A stretch of 64,000 bases of DNA, taken from positions 1,958,001 through 2,022,000 of the forward strand of contig NZ_CP026100.1 of NCBI RefSeq assembly GCF_003722335.1. The letters are read 5' to 3'. Within the stretch, counting starts at the first letter, position 1; every line of letters starts with the position of its first letter. The translations under genes were made by a program, and so were the position numbers. Below the pieces are notes generated by a model. That model did not search any database. It was not told the DNA's origin and saw nothing but the letters and a program-made list of their open reading frames with translations. Shown piece after piece: positions 8,941 through 17,490 of this stretch. Origin of the DNA: Caulobacter flavus. GTDB taxonomy: Bacteria; Pseudomonadota; Alphaproteobacteria; Caulobacterales; Caulobacteraceae.

Positions 8941-9548
8941 TGCAAGCCTTCACCCGTCTCGACGGCCGCGCGGCCCCCCTGTCGCTGGCCAATATCGACA
9001 CCGACCAGATCATCCCCAAGCAGTTCCTCAAGACGGTCGAGCGCGAGGGCCTGGGCAAGGGCCTGTTCTTCGACTTCCGCTTCGATCCGAACGGCAACGA
9101 GATCGCCGACTTCGTGCTCAACCGCCCGGAGTACAAGGGCTCCAGCGTGCTGATCGCCGGCGACAACTTCGGCTGCGGCTCCTCGCGCGAGCACGCTCCC
9201 TGGGCCCTGATGGACTTCGGGATCATGTGCGTGATCTCGACCAGCTTCGCCGACATCTTCAACAACAACTGCTTCAACAACGGCCTCTTGCCAGTGGTGC
9301 TGGCGCCCGACGAGGTCGCGGCCCTGATGGACGAGGCCAAGGGCGGCAACCACATGGTCAGCGTCGACCTGGAGGCCCAGACGGTGATCTCGCCCTCGGG
9401 CAACACCTTCGGCTTCCAGATCGACCCGGTGCGCAAGGAGAAGATGCTCAAGGGCCTGGACGCCATCGGCGAGACCCTGCAGCACGCTGCCGACATCGAC
9501 GTCTTCGAGAGCAAGCGCGCCATCGGCCAGCCCTGGCTGGAGTCCTAG
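8940..9548 (+). CDS. leuD: 3-isopropylmalate dehydratase small subunit
   Basis: Swivelling domain partner of LeuC. At 202 residues it has normal length. Family blocks are [53 protein letters not shown] and the terminal AIGQPWLES. The ATG overlaps the leuC stop as TGATG, which implies translational coupling. A family D repeat follows the stop. Confidence 0.97.
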   Translation: MQAFTRLDGRAAPLSLANIDTDQIIPKQFLKTVEREGLGKGLFFDFRFDPNGNEIADFVLNRPEYKGSSVLIAGDNFGCGSSREHAPWALMDFGIMCVISTSFADIFNNNCFNNGLLPVVLAPDEVAALMDEAKGGNHMVSVDLEAQTVISPSGNTFGFQIDPVRKEKMLKGLDAIGETLQHAADIDVFESKRAIGQPWLES

Positions 9549-9550
9549 GA

Positions 9551-9670
9551 TCCCTCCCCCTTGATGGGGGAGGGGCAGGGGTGGGGGTGGCGCGGCGGCT
9601 TGGTTCGCGCCAGGTCCTGACGCGCTGTCACCCCCATCCCCGACCCTTCCCCCATCAAGGGGGAAGGGAG
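9551..9670. repeat. Family D palindromic repeat, copy 1
   Basis: Inverted repeat with arms CCCTTGATGGGGGAGGGG and CCCCCATCAAGGGGG, plus inner GGGGTGGGGGTG / CACCCCCATCCCC. It interrupts the leu cluster between leuD and the ABM gene. A second copy is at 17343. Confidence 0.8.
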
Positions 9671-9682
9671 AGCAACCCCATC

Positions 9683-9985
9683 ATGACCCTGATCCTCGCC
9701 GGCTCCATCCGCATCGCGCCCGAGCGCCTGGCGGCCCTGCGCCCGCACCTGGCCGCCCAGGTGGCCGGATCGCGCGCCGAGCCCGGCTGCCTGGCCTACG
9801 CCCTGTCGGAGGATCCGCTCGATCCGGGGCTGATCCGGGTTTTCGAGCACTTCACCGACGAAGCGGCCTTGGCCTTCCACCGCGCTTCGCCGCATATGGC
9901 CGCGTGGCGCGCGGCCTGCGCCGAGCTCGGCGTTCACGAGCGCCGCATGTTCTCCTTCGACGTTTCCGCCTATCGCGAGATCTGA
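9683..9985 (+). CDS. Antibiotic biosynthesis monooxygenase (ABM) family protein
   Basis: A 100-residue ferredoxin-like-fold protein of the ABM/YgiN type. It shows the family order: an initial [14 protein letters not shown] strand and helix, [41 protein letters not shown] in the centre, and a short C-terminal strand. Members are quinol or heme monooxygenases or small-molecule-handling proteins; the substrate cannot be read here. It stands between leuD and leuB, one base before leuB, so it is likely cotranscribed with leuB. A direct role in leucine synthesis is not expected from the family. Confidence 0.85.
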   Translation: MTLILAGSIRIAPERLAALRPHLAAQVAGSRAEPGCLAYALSEDPLDPGLIRVFEHFTDEAALAFHRASPHMAAWRAACAELGVHERRMFSFDVSAYREI

Positions 9986-9986
9986 A

Positions 9987-11039
9987 ATGGCTACGCTTCT
10001 CCTGCTCCCCGGCGACGGCATCGGTCCGGAAGTCTGCGCGGAGGTGCGCCGCGTGGCGGCCGCCCTCGTCCCGAACCTCAACGTCGAGGAAGCCATCTAC
10101 GGCGGCGCCAGCTACGACGCCCACGGCACGCCGCTGACCGACGAGGTCCGCGACCGCGCCCTGGCCAGCGACGCGGTGCTGATGGGCGCCGTCGGCGGTC
10201 CCAAGTGGGCGGACGCCCCGCGCCACCTGCGCCCGGAGGCGGGCCTCTTGAACCTGCGCAAGGCGATGAACGTCTACGCCAACCTGCGCCCGGCCTACTG
10301 CTTCGAGGCCCTGGCCGGCGCGTCGAGCCTGAAGACCGAACTGGTCTCGGGCCTGGACATCATGTTCGTGCGCGAGCTGGTCGGCGGCGTCTATTTCGGC
10401 GAGCCGCGCGGCATCGACACCCTGCCCGACGGCCAGAAGAAGGGCTACGACACCGCCCTCTACACCACCAGCGAGATCGAGCGCGCCGGGCGCGTGGCCT
10501 TCGAGCTGGCCCGCGGCCGCAAGAACAAGGTCCACTCGGCCGAGAAGTCGAACGTCATGGAGTCGGGCCTGCTGTGGAAGCAGGTGATCACCGAGCTGCA
10601 CGCGCGCGAGTATCCCGACGTCGAGCTGGAGCACATCCTGGCCGACAACTGCGCCATGCAACTGGTGCGCGCGCCCAAGCAGTTCGACGTCATCGTGACC
10701 GACAACCTGTTCGGCGACATCCTGTCGGACGCCGCGGCCATGCTGACCGGCTCGCTGGGCATGCTGCCCTCGGCCGCCATCGGCGACCCCGGCCGGCCGG
10801 GCCTCTACGAGCCGATCCACGGCTCGGCCCCCGACATCGCCGGCAAGGGCGTGGCCAATCCGCTGGCCGCCATCCTGTCGTTCGAGATGGCCCTGCGCTG
10901 GTCGCTGAAGGAGGTCGAGGCCGCCGACCGCCTGCTGGCCGCGGTCAAGGGCGCTCTGGATTCGGGCGCGCGCACCCGTGATCTCGGAGGTGAACTGACC
11001 ACCGTTCAGATGGGTGATGCGGTATTGTGTCGCATCTAA
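9987..11039 (+). CDS. leuB: 3-isopropylmalate dehydrogenase
   Basis: NAD-dependent oxidative decarboxylation of 3-isopropylmalate, the third step of leucine synthesis. The 350 residues include the start [12 protein letters not shown], the substrate-binding [29 protein letters not shown], the metal-binding [20 protein letters not shown] block and the [20 protein letters not shown] block near the NAD site. It closes the leuC-leuD-leuB cluster (no leuA in the window) and is followed by a small terminator. Confidence 0.97.
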   Translation: MATLLLLPGDGIGPEVCAEVRRVAAALVPNLNVEEAIYGGASYDAHGTPLTDEVRDRALASDAVLMGAVGGPKWADAPRHLRPEAGLLNLRKAMNVYANLRPAYCFEALAGASSLKTELVSGLDIMFVRELVGGVYFGEPRGIDTLPDGQKKGYDTALYTTSEIERAGRVAFELARGRKNKVHSAEKSNVMESGLLWKQVITELHAREYPDVELEHILADNCAMQLVRAPKQFDVIVTDNLFGDILSDAAAMLTGSLGMLPSAAIGDPGRPGLYEPIHGSAPDIAGKGVANPLAAILSFEMALRWSLKEVEAADRLLAAVKGALDSGARTRDLGGELTTVQMGDAVLCRI

Positions 11040-11052
11040 GATCATGAAATAG

Positions 11053-11072
11053 CGCCGTTATTTCGGCGTTTT
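11053..11072 (+). terminator. Probable intrinsic terminator of leuB
   Basis: Short GC stem CGCCG / CGGCG with a TTATTT loop and a TTTT tail, 13 bases after the leuB stop. The stem is only five base pairs, so it may be weak. Confidence 0.6.
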
Positions 11073-11141
11073 ACAATTTCTGCTTAAGTTTTCTCGCCCA
11101 GTACCTGCTCTCATCAAGAGAAGAGCCAGGGGCTGGGCGAG

Positions 11142-13061
11142 ATGCGTTTCAACGACCTGAAAATTTCGGCGAAGCTGGGGATCGCGTTCAGCGCCCTGAT
11201 CATCGCCTTCGTGATCTCCTCGGGCGTGGTGTTCACCAGCCTGCAGCGCATCCAGGAGGCCTCGGTCTCCACCCAGCGCAGTCTCTCGCTGGCGACCAAC
11301 GCCGAAGAGATGATGACGCTCGTCCTCGAGCAGCAGAACGCCCTGCGCGCCTACGCCCTGCTCGGCGACGCCCAGTTCTCGCAGGCCTACAAGGACAACG
11401 CCGCCCAGTTCGACAAGGCCCTGGACGCCTTCGAGGGCAAGACCACGGTCGCCGAACAGAAGGCCCGCATCCAGCGCCTGCGCGCGGCGGTGGGCGTGTG
11501 GCGCAAGACCATCGCCGAGCCCGCCCAGGCGGCCGTCGACAACGACCCGGTCATGGGCCGGATCAGCGCCGGCGAGCTGATGGGCCGCAAGAGCCTGACC
11601 GAGATCCGCGCCGTGCAGCAGGAGCTGACCGACGCCGCCGCCGAGCGCGTCGCCCTGCGCGCCAAGGAAATGAAGTCGGCCATGGACACGGCCATCCTGT
11701 CGCTGGTGATCGGCGGCGTCGCCGCCCTGGTCATCGCCGGCCTGATGGGCTGGATGCTGTCGGGCACCATCGGCGCCTCGGTGGCCGCCATGACCGCCGC
11801 CATGCGCCGCCTGGCCTCGGGCGACAACACCATCGAGGTCCCGGCCGTCGGCCGCAAGGACGAGGTCGGCCAGATGGCCCAGGCCGTGCTGAGCTTCAAG
11901 GACGCCGCCATCCACAAGCTGCGCCTCGAGGACGAGGCCGTCGAGCAGCGCCGCCTGACCGAGGCCGAGCGCGCCCGCGTCGAGGCCGAGAAGGCCGCCA
12001 AGGCCGAGGAAGACGCCGTGGCCGTGGCCGCCCTGGCGCAGGCCCTGGACCACCTGTCGAACGGCGACCTGACCTTCCGCATCACCGCCCGCTTCGCCCC
12101 CGAGACCGAGCAGCTGAAGACGGACTTCAACGGCGCCGTGGCCCGTCTGGAAGAAGCCATGCGCGGCATCAACGGCGCCGCCGGCGGCATCCGCGCCGGT
12201 TCGGAAGAGATCGCCCAGGCCTCCGACGACCTGTCGCGCCGCACCGAGCAGCAGGCTGCCAGCCTGGAAGAGACCGCCGCGGCCCTCGACCAGATCACCG
12301 CCACGGTCCGCAAGACCGCCACCGGCGCCAAGGAGGTCTCCAGCCTCGTGGCCGACGCCCGCACCGGCGCCGAGCGCTCGGGCCGCATCGTCGACCAGGC
12401 CGTCGGCGCCATGTCGGGCATCGAGCAGTCCTCGGGCCAGATCGGCAACATCATCGGCGTGATCGACGAGATCGCGTTCCAGACCAACCTCCTGGCCCTG
12501 AACGCCGGCGTCGAAGCCGCCCGGGCCGGCGACGCGGGCAAGGGCTTCGCGGTCGTCGCCCAGGAAGTGCGGGCCCTGGCCCAGCGCTCGGCCGAAGCGG
12601 CCAAGGAGATCAAGGGCCTGATCTCGACCTCGACCCAGCAGGTCGAGGCCGGCGTCTCCCTGGTCGGCCAGACGGGCGAGGCCCTGCGCGCCATCGTCGC
12701 CCAGGTGGCCAGCATCGACGCCCTGGTCGGCGAGATCGCCGCCAGCGCCCAGGAGCAGTCCACCGGTCTGCATCAGGTGAACGTCGCGGTGAACCAGATG
12801 GACCAGGTGGTCCAGCAGAACGCCGCCATGGTGGAAGAAGCCACGGCCGCCACCCACTCGCTGAAGGGCGAGGCCGGCGAGCTGGCCGTGCAGGTCGGCC
12901 GCTTCAAGGTCGCCGGCGCCGCCATGGCCTCGGCTCCGAAGGCCGCCACCCCGGCCTCGCGCCCCGCCGCCAGCCCGGCCCGCGCCGCCCAGGCCCGCGC
13001 CGCCGCCTTCGCCACCCAAGGCTCGGCCGCGGTGGCGATGGACAGCTGGGAAGAGTTCTAG
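11142..13061 (+). CDS. Methyl-accepting chemotaxis protein with tandem HAMP domains
   Basis: Transmembrane chemoreceptor of 639 residues. TM1 is at about 11-33, a mostly helical periplasmic sensor runs to about 185, and TM2 is at about 188-212. A first HAMP follows (about 210-265), then a charged helix, a second HAMP-like segment (LAQALDHLSNGDLTFRI, about 295-345) and the signalling coiled coil. The kinase-contact tip EIAFQTNLLALNAGVEAARA is near residue 444. The C-terminus ends WEEF, resembling the CheR/CheB tether pentapeptide. Start: ATG at 11142 after GGGCGAG. It is monocistronic with its own terminator. The ligand is unknown. Confidence 0.93.
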   Translation: MRFNDLKISAKLGIAFSALIIAFVISSGVVFTSLQRIQEASVSTQRSLSLATNAEEMMTLVLEQQNALRAYALLGDAQFSQAYKDNAAQFDKALDAFEGKTTVAEQKARIQRLRAAVGVWRKTIAEPAQAAVDNDPVMGRISAGELMGRKSLTEIRAVQQELTDAAAERVALRAKEMKSAMDTAILSLVIGGVAALVIAGLMGWMLSGTIGASVAAMTAAMRRLASGDNTIEVPAVGRKDEVGQMAQAVLSFKDAAIHKLRLEDEAVEQRRLTEAERARVEAEKAAKAEEDAVAVAALAQALDHLSNGDLTFRITARFAPETEQLKTDFNGAVARLEEAMRGINGAAGGIRAGSEEIAQASDDLSRRTEQQAASLEETAAALDQITATVRKTATGAKEVSSLVADARTGAERSGRIVDQAVGAMSGIEQSSGQIGNIIGVIDEIAFQTNLLALNAGVEAARAGDAGKGFAVVAQEVRALAQRSAEAAKEIKGLISTSTQQVEAGVSLVGQTGEALRAIVAQVASIDALVGEIAASAQEQSTGLHQVNVAVNQMDQVVQQNAAMVEEATAATHSLKGEAGELAVQVGRFKVAGAAMASAPKAATPASRPAASPARAAQARAAAFATQGSAAVAMDSWEEF

Positions 13062-13089
13062 GCGTCCCTCCCGCAAGCCGGGATCGACG

Positions 13090-13122
13090 AAGGGGAAGAG
13101 CTTCCGGGCTCTTCCCCTTTTT
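13090..13122 (+). terminator. Intrinsic terminator of the chemoreceptor gene
   Basis: Stem AAGGGGAAGAGC / GCTCTTCCCCTT with a short TTCCGG loop and a run of T, about 30 bases after the stop. Confidence 0.9.
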
Positions 13123-13130
13123 CGTCTTGA

Positions 13131-13190
13131 ACCCTCTCTCGTCGAGAGAGGGAGGGGCCCGCCGCGCAGCGGTGGGAGGGTGAGAGGTTT
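13131..13190. repeat. Family A repeat, copy 2
   Basis: Element opening CCCTCTCTCGTCGAGAGAGGG and ending GGTGGGAGGGTGAGAGG. It faces an inverted copy at 13439, with a family B repeat between them, so 13131-13500 is a composite of three palindromic elements and holds no gene. Confidence 0.8.
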
Positions 13191-13247
13191 CAGCCCGTCG
13201 GAACAAAGCTCCACCGAACCAGCCTCGCCCCACAAGCAAACCCCCAT

Positions 13248-13394
13248 CGTCATCCCGGAAAGCGCGCAGCGCTTATCCGGGACCCAGGGGGACCGGGCTT
13301 GGAGGCAAGGCAGCCACCCAGGCCACCGCCGACGCATTGCCGCCGGCCCCTGGGTCCCGGCTCTCCGCGCTACGCGCTCCGGCCGGGATGACGA
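13248..13394. repeat. Family B repeat, copy 2
   Basis: Same outer arms as the copy at 1185 (CGTCATCCCGG ... CCGGGATGACG) with a different inner spacer of about 50 bases. Confidence 0.8.
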
Positions 13395-13438
13395 CATGAA
13401 TTTTGGAAGTTCGCTCGAAAGGGCCGGCCAGCGCCGTA

Positions 13439-13500
13439 CCCTCTCACCCTCCCACGCCTTGCGGCGCGGGCTCCGCCCTCTCTCCATGAGAGAGGGATTT
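13439..13500. repeat. Family A repeat, copy 3 (inverted)
   Basis: Reverse orientation relative to copy 2. Its end, CCATGAGAGAGGGATTT, abuts the 3' end of the DUF2336 gene and supplies the stop codon that the shifted reading frame runs into. Confidence 0.8.
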
Positions 13501-14596
13501 AAGCCCTAAGCCGCCGCCACCGCGCCGGTGGTCCGGCGCATGCGCCAGAAGCGGATGGTCCGCAGGGCGCTTTCGCGGGCAGGGCGGCGTAGAGCTCGCC
13601 ATAGGCCTTGGCCTTGCCCATCACCTCGTCGGACGGATCCAGGATCAGCAGGGCGAAGGTCAGGAACAGGGCGCGGTCGAAGTCGGCCGCCTTGCAGACC
13701 ACGGCCAGGCCGTCGAGCTCCTTGCGCTCGAGGATCTTGCGGGCGGTGTGGAAGTCGATGTCGGCCATGTCCGACAGGGCGCACAGGAACAGCGTCGTCT
13801 GCCTGGCGCGCAGCATGCTGGCCAGGGCCTGGGGCGTGATGCGGCCGCGGGCCTTGATCAGGCCAAGCTCGTGCATGGCGCCGTCGTAATCGGCCGGCAG
13901 GGCCCCGTCGCGGGCGGCCAGGCGGTTGCGGCCGGCGGCCAGGGCCGCCTCCAGCACCGCCGGGTCCAGCGCCTCGTTGCGGGCCATGATGCGGTCGCGC
14001 AGGCGGGCCTCGGCCACGAAGTACATCTCGTTGAGCAGGTCGATCGGCAGGCTCTGGCGGTCGATCACCGCCTCGTGCAGGGCCGGATTGGCGGCGGCGC
14101 GGTCGACCACCGTCTCGTGGGCGGCGCGCGACAGCTGCGCCCCCTCGTTGCGGATCAGCACGCCCAGGGTGTCGTCGTCGCCGCGCGCGACGATGGCGTC
14201 GGAGACGGCGCTGGGCACGTGGGCCCGGCTGGAGATCGCCCGCAGGTGCTCCTGCCCTTGCGTCTGGGCCACGTGCAGCAGATCCGCGTCCGACAGCTGG
14301 GCCGCGCCGGTCAGGATCGGGCGGGCCACGGCGATGCCGTCGCTGGCCAGGCTGCGCGTCAGGGCCGGCGGCGGCGCGGCGGACTGGCCCAGGCGCTCGG
14401 CCAGCTCCACGCGGACGGCCTCCTCCATCTCGCCGGCCAGCTGGCCCATCACCTGGTCGAACAGGTCCATCTCCACCGCGCCGTGATCGTCGGCGGTGAA
14501 GAACAGGTCGGTCACCCCGCGCAGCAGCTCGCGGCGCTTGGCGCTCGACGGCTCGTCGGCGAGGGCGATCAGGTCATGCAGCCGCGATTGCAGCAT
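13499..14596 (-). CDS. DUF2336 family protein with probable 3' frameshift
   Basis: A 365-residue alpha-helical repeat protein of the DUF2336 type, common in Caulobacter relatives and of unknown molecular role. The helical repeat region covers about residues 30-300. Up to AKAYGELYAALP (about residue 338) it reads as a normal member. It then continues as an Ala/Gly/Pro/Arg-rich tail that ends inside a family A repeat. One base over, the sequence reads RESALRTIRFWRMRRTTG to a stop at 13506, a far more typical helical ending. One missing base near 13575-13583 would explain this. It overlaps the upstream exported-protein gene by ATGA. Confidence 0.8.
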   Translation of the reverse strand: MLQSRLHDLIALADEPSSAKRRELLRGVTDLFFTADDHGAVEMDLFDQVMGQLAGEMEEAVRVELAERLGQSAAPPPALTRSLASDGIAVARPILTGAAQLSDADLLHVAQTQGQEHLRAISSRAHVPSAVSDAIVARGDDDTLGVLIRNEGAQLSRAAHETVVDRAAANPALHEAVIDRQSLPIDLLNEMYFVAEARLRDRIMARNEALDPAVLEAALAAGRNRLAARDGALPADYDGAMHELGLIKARGRITPQALASMLRARQTTLFLCALSDMADIDFHTARKILERKELDGLAVVCKAADFDRALFLTFALLILDPSDEVMGKAKAYGELYAALPAKAPCGPSASGACAGPPARWRRLRA

Positions 14597-15462
14597 CAGA
14601 AATCGCTCTCCTGGGCGCGGGTCTTCTTCTTGCGCGACGCCGAGGTCCCGGACGACTCCGGGGACGCGTCGCGGCCGGCGTCCTGCGCGGCCTGGGCCAG
14701 CCAGTCGGCCGAGCCGTGCTGGGGTTCGTCGCCAAAGTCGCGAAGGGCCGGGGCGGTGGCTGCGGCGGCGGGATCCACCGCCATCAGCACGGTGTTGGGC
14801 GGCCCAGGGGCGGCGATCTGGTCGGGCGTCAGGCCGAACATCCGGCCGACCGAATAGGTGCGCGGCGCCAGGCCCTCGGCGGCGCGGGGATTGGCGTAGG
14901 CGGTCTGGACGGTCGGCGCCGGCGGGGCGGGCGAGGCCTGCACGGGCGCGGGGCGCGGCGGCTGGGCTTGAGCCTGGGCGGCCTGCACGGGCGGGGGACC
15001 GCCGGCCAGCTCCGACGACGGATAGACGCGCGGCGTCGCCGGCGCGATCGGAGCGCGGGCCACGGGCGGGCTGTAGAGGCTGGTCGGCAGGGCGCCTTGC
15101 GGAGCCGGCGCGGCTTGCGGCGCGGCCTGCGGAACGTAGCGCGGTTGCGCCTGGCGGACCTGCTGTTGTTGCTGAGGCTGCGGAGCGGGAGCGTAGCCGG
15201 CCCAGGCGGCGACCGGGGCCGGGCGCTCGACCGGCCGGGCGGCGGTCTCGGCGGGGGCGGGCGCGGCGGGCGCCTCCACCTTGCCGGCCCAGCCCAGCAT
15301 CGGACCGCGATAGGCCGACGCGGCGGCCTGGGCGCGCGGGCTGCGCGGCCCGTAGCGGCTTTCGCGCGTCTGATCCGTGCGCCCGTCATCCACACGCAAG
15401 TCGTCGGCGTGCGCCGAAGCGGCGACGCTGGCGAGCAGCAGCAGGGGCAGAACGAGGCGCAT
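14596..15462 (-). CDS. Exported proline/alanine/glutamine-rich protein
   Basis: A 288-residue protein with a clear Sec signal peptide (MRLVLPLLLLASVAASAHA). Most of the mature chain is low-complexity Pro/Ala/Gln with a QPQQQQQ run near residue 95, so it is probably disordered. A slightly more ordered part is RTYSVGRMFGLTPDQIAAPG near residue 205. A basic stretch (SRKKKTR) is near the end. Its stop overlaps the start of the DUF2336 gene, so they are probably cotranscribed. I do not recognise a family; a periplasmic or envelope-linked disordered protein is all that can be said. Confidence 0.75.
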   Translation of the reverse strand: MRLVLPLLLLASVAASAHADDLRVDDGRTDQTRESRYGPRSPRAQAAASAYRGPMLGWAGKVEAPAAPAPAETAARPVERPAPVAAWAGYAPAPQPQQQQQVRQAQPRYVPQAAPQAAPAPQGALPTSLYSPPVARAPIAPATPRVYPSSELAGGPPPVQAAQAQAQPPRPAPVQASPAPPAPTVQTAYANPRAAEGLAPRTYSVGRMFGLTPDQIAAPGPPNTVLMAVDPAAAATAPALRDFGDEPQHGSADWLAQAAQDAGRDASPESSGTSASRKKKTRAQESDF

Positions 15463-15557
15463 GCCGGTCCGGACGGAATTTCTCCAGTCTCGAATCCTTA
15501 GCCCAAGCCGCTTAATCGCCGCCTAACGGCGCCGTGCGGATGGTCGGGAACGCGACG

Positions 15558-15624
15558 ATAAACCCCTCTCTCTTAGAGAGAGGGAGGGGCCCGCCGCGAA
15601 GCGGTGGGAGGGTGAGAGGTTTCA
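15558..15624. repeat. Family A repeat, copy 4
   Basis: Opens CCTCTCTCTTAGAGAGAGG and ends with GGTGGGAGGGTGAGAGG. It pairs head-to-head with copy 5 at 15714. The 15463-15771 spacer holds only these two elements and about 90 bases between them in which I see nothing. Confidence 0.8.
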
Positions 15625-15713
15625 CCGTTGGCCAGCAAGCCCCCGGGGCCGTTCCGCCGGAGTGGGTTGATAGGCTAGGGCGGATCCGCCCCGCCCTGTT
15701 CGGAGAGTGTATA

Positions 15714-15772
15714 CCCTCTCACCCTCCCACGCCTTCGGCGCGGGCCCCTCCCTCTCTCCATGAGAGAGGGAC
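15714..15772. repeat. Family A repeat, copy 5 (inverted)
   Basis: Inverted relative to copy 4; ends CCATGAGAGAGGGAC right at the stop of the ABC permease gene. Confidence 0.8.
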
Positions 15773-16533
15773 TATTGCCGCCCCCGCCACCAAGCCAGCA
15801 GCCTCGCCTCCGCCGCCGCCAGGGCCGCATGCAAGGCGACGCCCATCCCCGCCAGCACGGCCAGGGCCGCGAAGCCCCGGGCGGTCTGCAGGCGGTTGAA
15901 GCTTTCCAGCATCCGCCAGGCCAGGCCCTGGCTCGATCCCGAGCCGGCCACGAACTCGGCCGCCACCGCGCCCACCAGGGCCAGGCCCGCCGCCACCTTC
16001 AGCCCCTCCAGGATCGACGGCAGGGCCGAGGGCAGGGCCAGGCGCCACAGCCGCTGCCAGCCGGTGGCGCCGTAGAGGTCGAACAGGCGCGACAGGTCGG
16101 GGTCGGCCGCCTTCAGCCCGGCGATCGCGCCCGAATAGATCGGGAAGAAGGCGATGACCGCCGCCAGCGCCGTCACCGCCCGGCCCGGATGGTCGATGCC
16201 GGCCCAGATGGTCACCAGCGGCGCGATGGCGATCACCGGCGTCACCTGCAGGATCGCCGCCACGGGCGCAAAGGCGTCCTCGACGATGGGTTTGAGCGCC
16301 GCCGCGAACGCCAGGGCCAGGGCGATCAGCGCCGCCAGGACGAGGCCCGCCAGCGCCGTCGACAGCGTGCCCCAGGCGCTGAGCGCAAGCAGCGGCCCGG
16401 CCTCGACCAGCGCTTTCGCCACCGCCGACGGCGCCGGCAGCAGGTAGGCGGGCACGTGCAGGCCCCGGCAGGCGCCTTCCCAGGCGGCCAGCAGGAAGGC
16501 CACGAACAGCACAGGCGCGAGGCGGCGGTTCAT
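15772..16533 (-). CDS. ABC transporter permease, SsuC/TauC type
   Basis: Inner-membrane permease of 253 residues with about six helices. The cytoplasmic EAA loop that docks the ATPase is visible as DLYGATGWQRLWRLALPSALP. It belongs to the family that imports sulfonates, nitrate, taurine, thiamine precursors or related small molecules. It overlaps the ATPase gene by ATGA and is the last gene of the three-gene importer (binding protein, ATPase, permease). Confidence 0.9.
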   Translation of the reverse strand: MNRRLAPVLFVAFLLAAWEGACRGLHVPAYLLPAPSAVAKALVEAGPLLALSAWGTLSTALAGLVLAALIALALAFAAALKPIVEDAFAPVAAILQVTPVIAIAPLVTIWAGIDHPGRAVTALAAVIAFFPIYSGAIAGLKAADPDLSRLFDLYGATGWQRLWRLALPSALPSILEGLKVAAGLALVGAVAAEFVAGSGSSQGLAWRMLESFNRLQTARGFAALAVLAGMGVALHAALAAAEARLLAWWRGRQ

Positions 16534-17339
16534 GCGACGCCCCCTGCCTCGGCTTCGCCGCGACCGTCAGATGCTCCCCCTCTGGGGGAGCTGTCGCGGA
16601 GCGACCGAGGGGGCCGCGCGAGCAGCGCGGAAACCGCCTCCACCGTCTCGCGAAACTGGGCGGTGGTCCGGAACCCCGGCGGCCGCACCAGCGGCCCCTC
16701 GACCGCGACCTCGCCGGCCACGACCCCCGGACCCGGCGTCAGCACCACCACGCGGCCGGCCATGTAGACGGCCTCCTCGACATTGTGGGTGACGAACACC
16801 ACGGCCGGCGACAGGTGGCGGCACAGGGCCAGAACGTCGTCGGCCAGGGCGCGGCGGGTGATCTCGTCCAGGGCCGCGAACGGCTCGTCCAGCAGCAGCA
16901 GGCGCGGGCGCGTGACCAGCGCCCGGGCCAGCGAGGCCCGCATGGCCATGCCGCCCGACAGCTGGGCGGGACGGGCGTCCTGCGCGCCGTCCAGGCCGAC
17001 CCTGGCCAGCGCCTCGCGCGCCTTTTCCCGCGCCTGCCGCGCCGGCATGCCCGCCAGCTCCAGCGGCAGGGCGACATTGGCCGCCGCGCTCATCCACGGC
17101 GCCAGGGTCGGGGCCTGGAACACCACCGAGGTCTCGCCCTTGCCGGCCGCCCGGGTCACCGTGCCGCGCGTCGGCTGCTCCAGCCCCGCCAGCAGCCGCA
17201 GCGCCGTCGACTTGCCGCACCCCGACGGCCCCACCATCGCCGTCACCTCGCCCGCCGCCAGCGCCAGGTCGACCGGCCCCAGCGCCCGGCCGCGCGGATA
17301 GTCGACCTCGACGGATGAGAGGGAGGCGATCGTCGTCAT
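16530..17339 (-). CDS. ABC transporter ATP-binding protein, SsuB/TauB type
   Basis: Importer ATPase. Walker A GPSGCGKST is near residue 38, the signature LSGGMAMRASLARAL near 130, Walker B LLLLDEPFAALD near 150, and the H-loop VFVTHNVEEAVYM near 184. The start is set at 17339 (MTTIASLSSVEVDYP); the frame upstream is repeat sequence. Residues about 242-258 ([16 protein letters not shown]) are encoded by a family C intergenic repeat, so the C-terminal tail comes from an inserted element. It overlaps the permease start. Confidence 0.9.
   Translation of the reverse strand: MTTIASLSSVEVDYPRGRALGPVDLALAAGEVTAMVGPSGCGKSTALRLLAGLEQPTRGTVTRAAGKGETSVVFQAPTLAPWMSAAANVALPLELAGMPARQAREKAREALARVGLDGAQDARPAQLSGGMAMRASLARALVTRPRLLLLDEPFAALDEITRRALADDVLALCRHLSPAVVFVTHNVEEAVYMAGRVVVLTPGPGVVAGEVAVEGPLVRPPGFRTTAQFRETVEAVSALLARPPRSLRDSSPRGGASDGRGEAEAGGVA
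16567..16614. repeat. Family C repeat inside the ABC ATPase gene
   Basis: Hairpin CTCCCCCTCTGGGGGAG followed by CTGTCGCGGAGCGAC, the same element as at 5201-5306. Here it is translated as part of the C-terminal tail of the ATPase. Confidence 0.85.
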
Positions 17340-17342
17340 TGC

Positions 17343-17470
17343 TCCTCCCCCTTGATGGGGGAGGGGCAGGGGTGGGGGTGATTGCCGAGCCTGAAGGCTT
17401 CGCCGTCGTGTCCGGTCGAACCGCCGCGCCACCCCCATCCCCGACCCTTCCCCCATCGAGGGGGAGGGGA
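17343..17470. repeat. Family D repeat, copy 2
   Basis: Same arms as the copy at 9551 (CCCCCTTGATGGGGGAGGGG and the facing arm ending GGGGGAGGGG). It separates the binding-protein gene from the ATPase gene within the importer operon. Confidence 0.8.
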
Positions 17471-17490
17471 GCTTGCTCGCGCGAGGGACA

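Noticed and set aside
11058..13487. 809-codon frame opposite the chemoreceptor
   Set aside because: Gly/Leu/Ala/His-rich shadow with no family motif, running through the terminator and repeats; the + strand chemoreceptor is certain.
16530..17456. Longer ABC ATPase start at 17456
   Set aside because: The extra 39 codons are family D repeat; the ATG at 17339 starts the canonical ABC fold.
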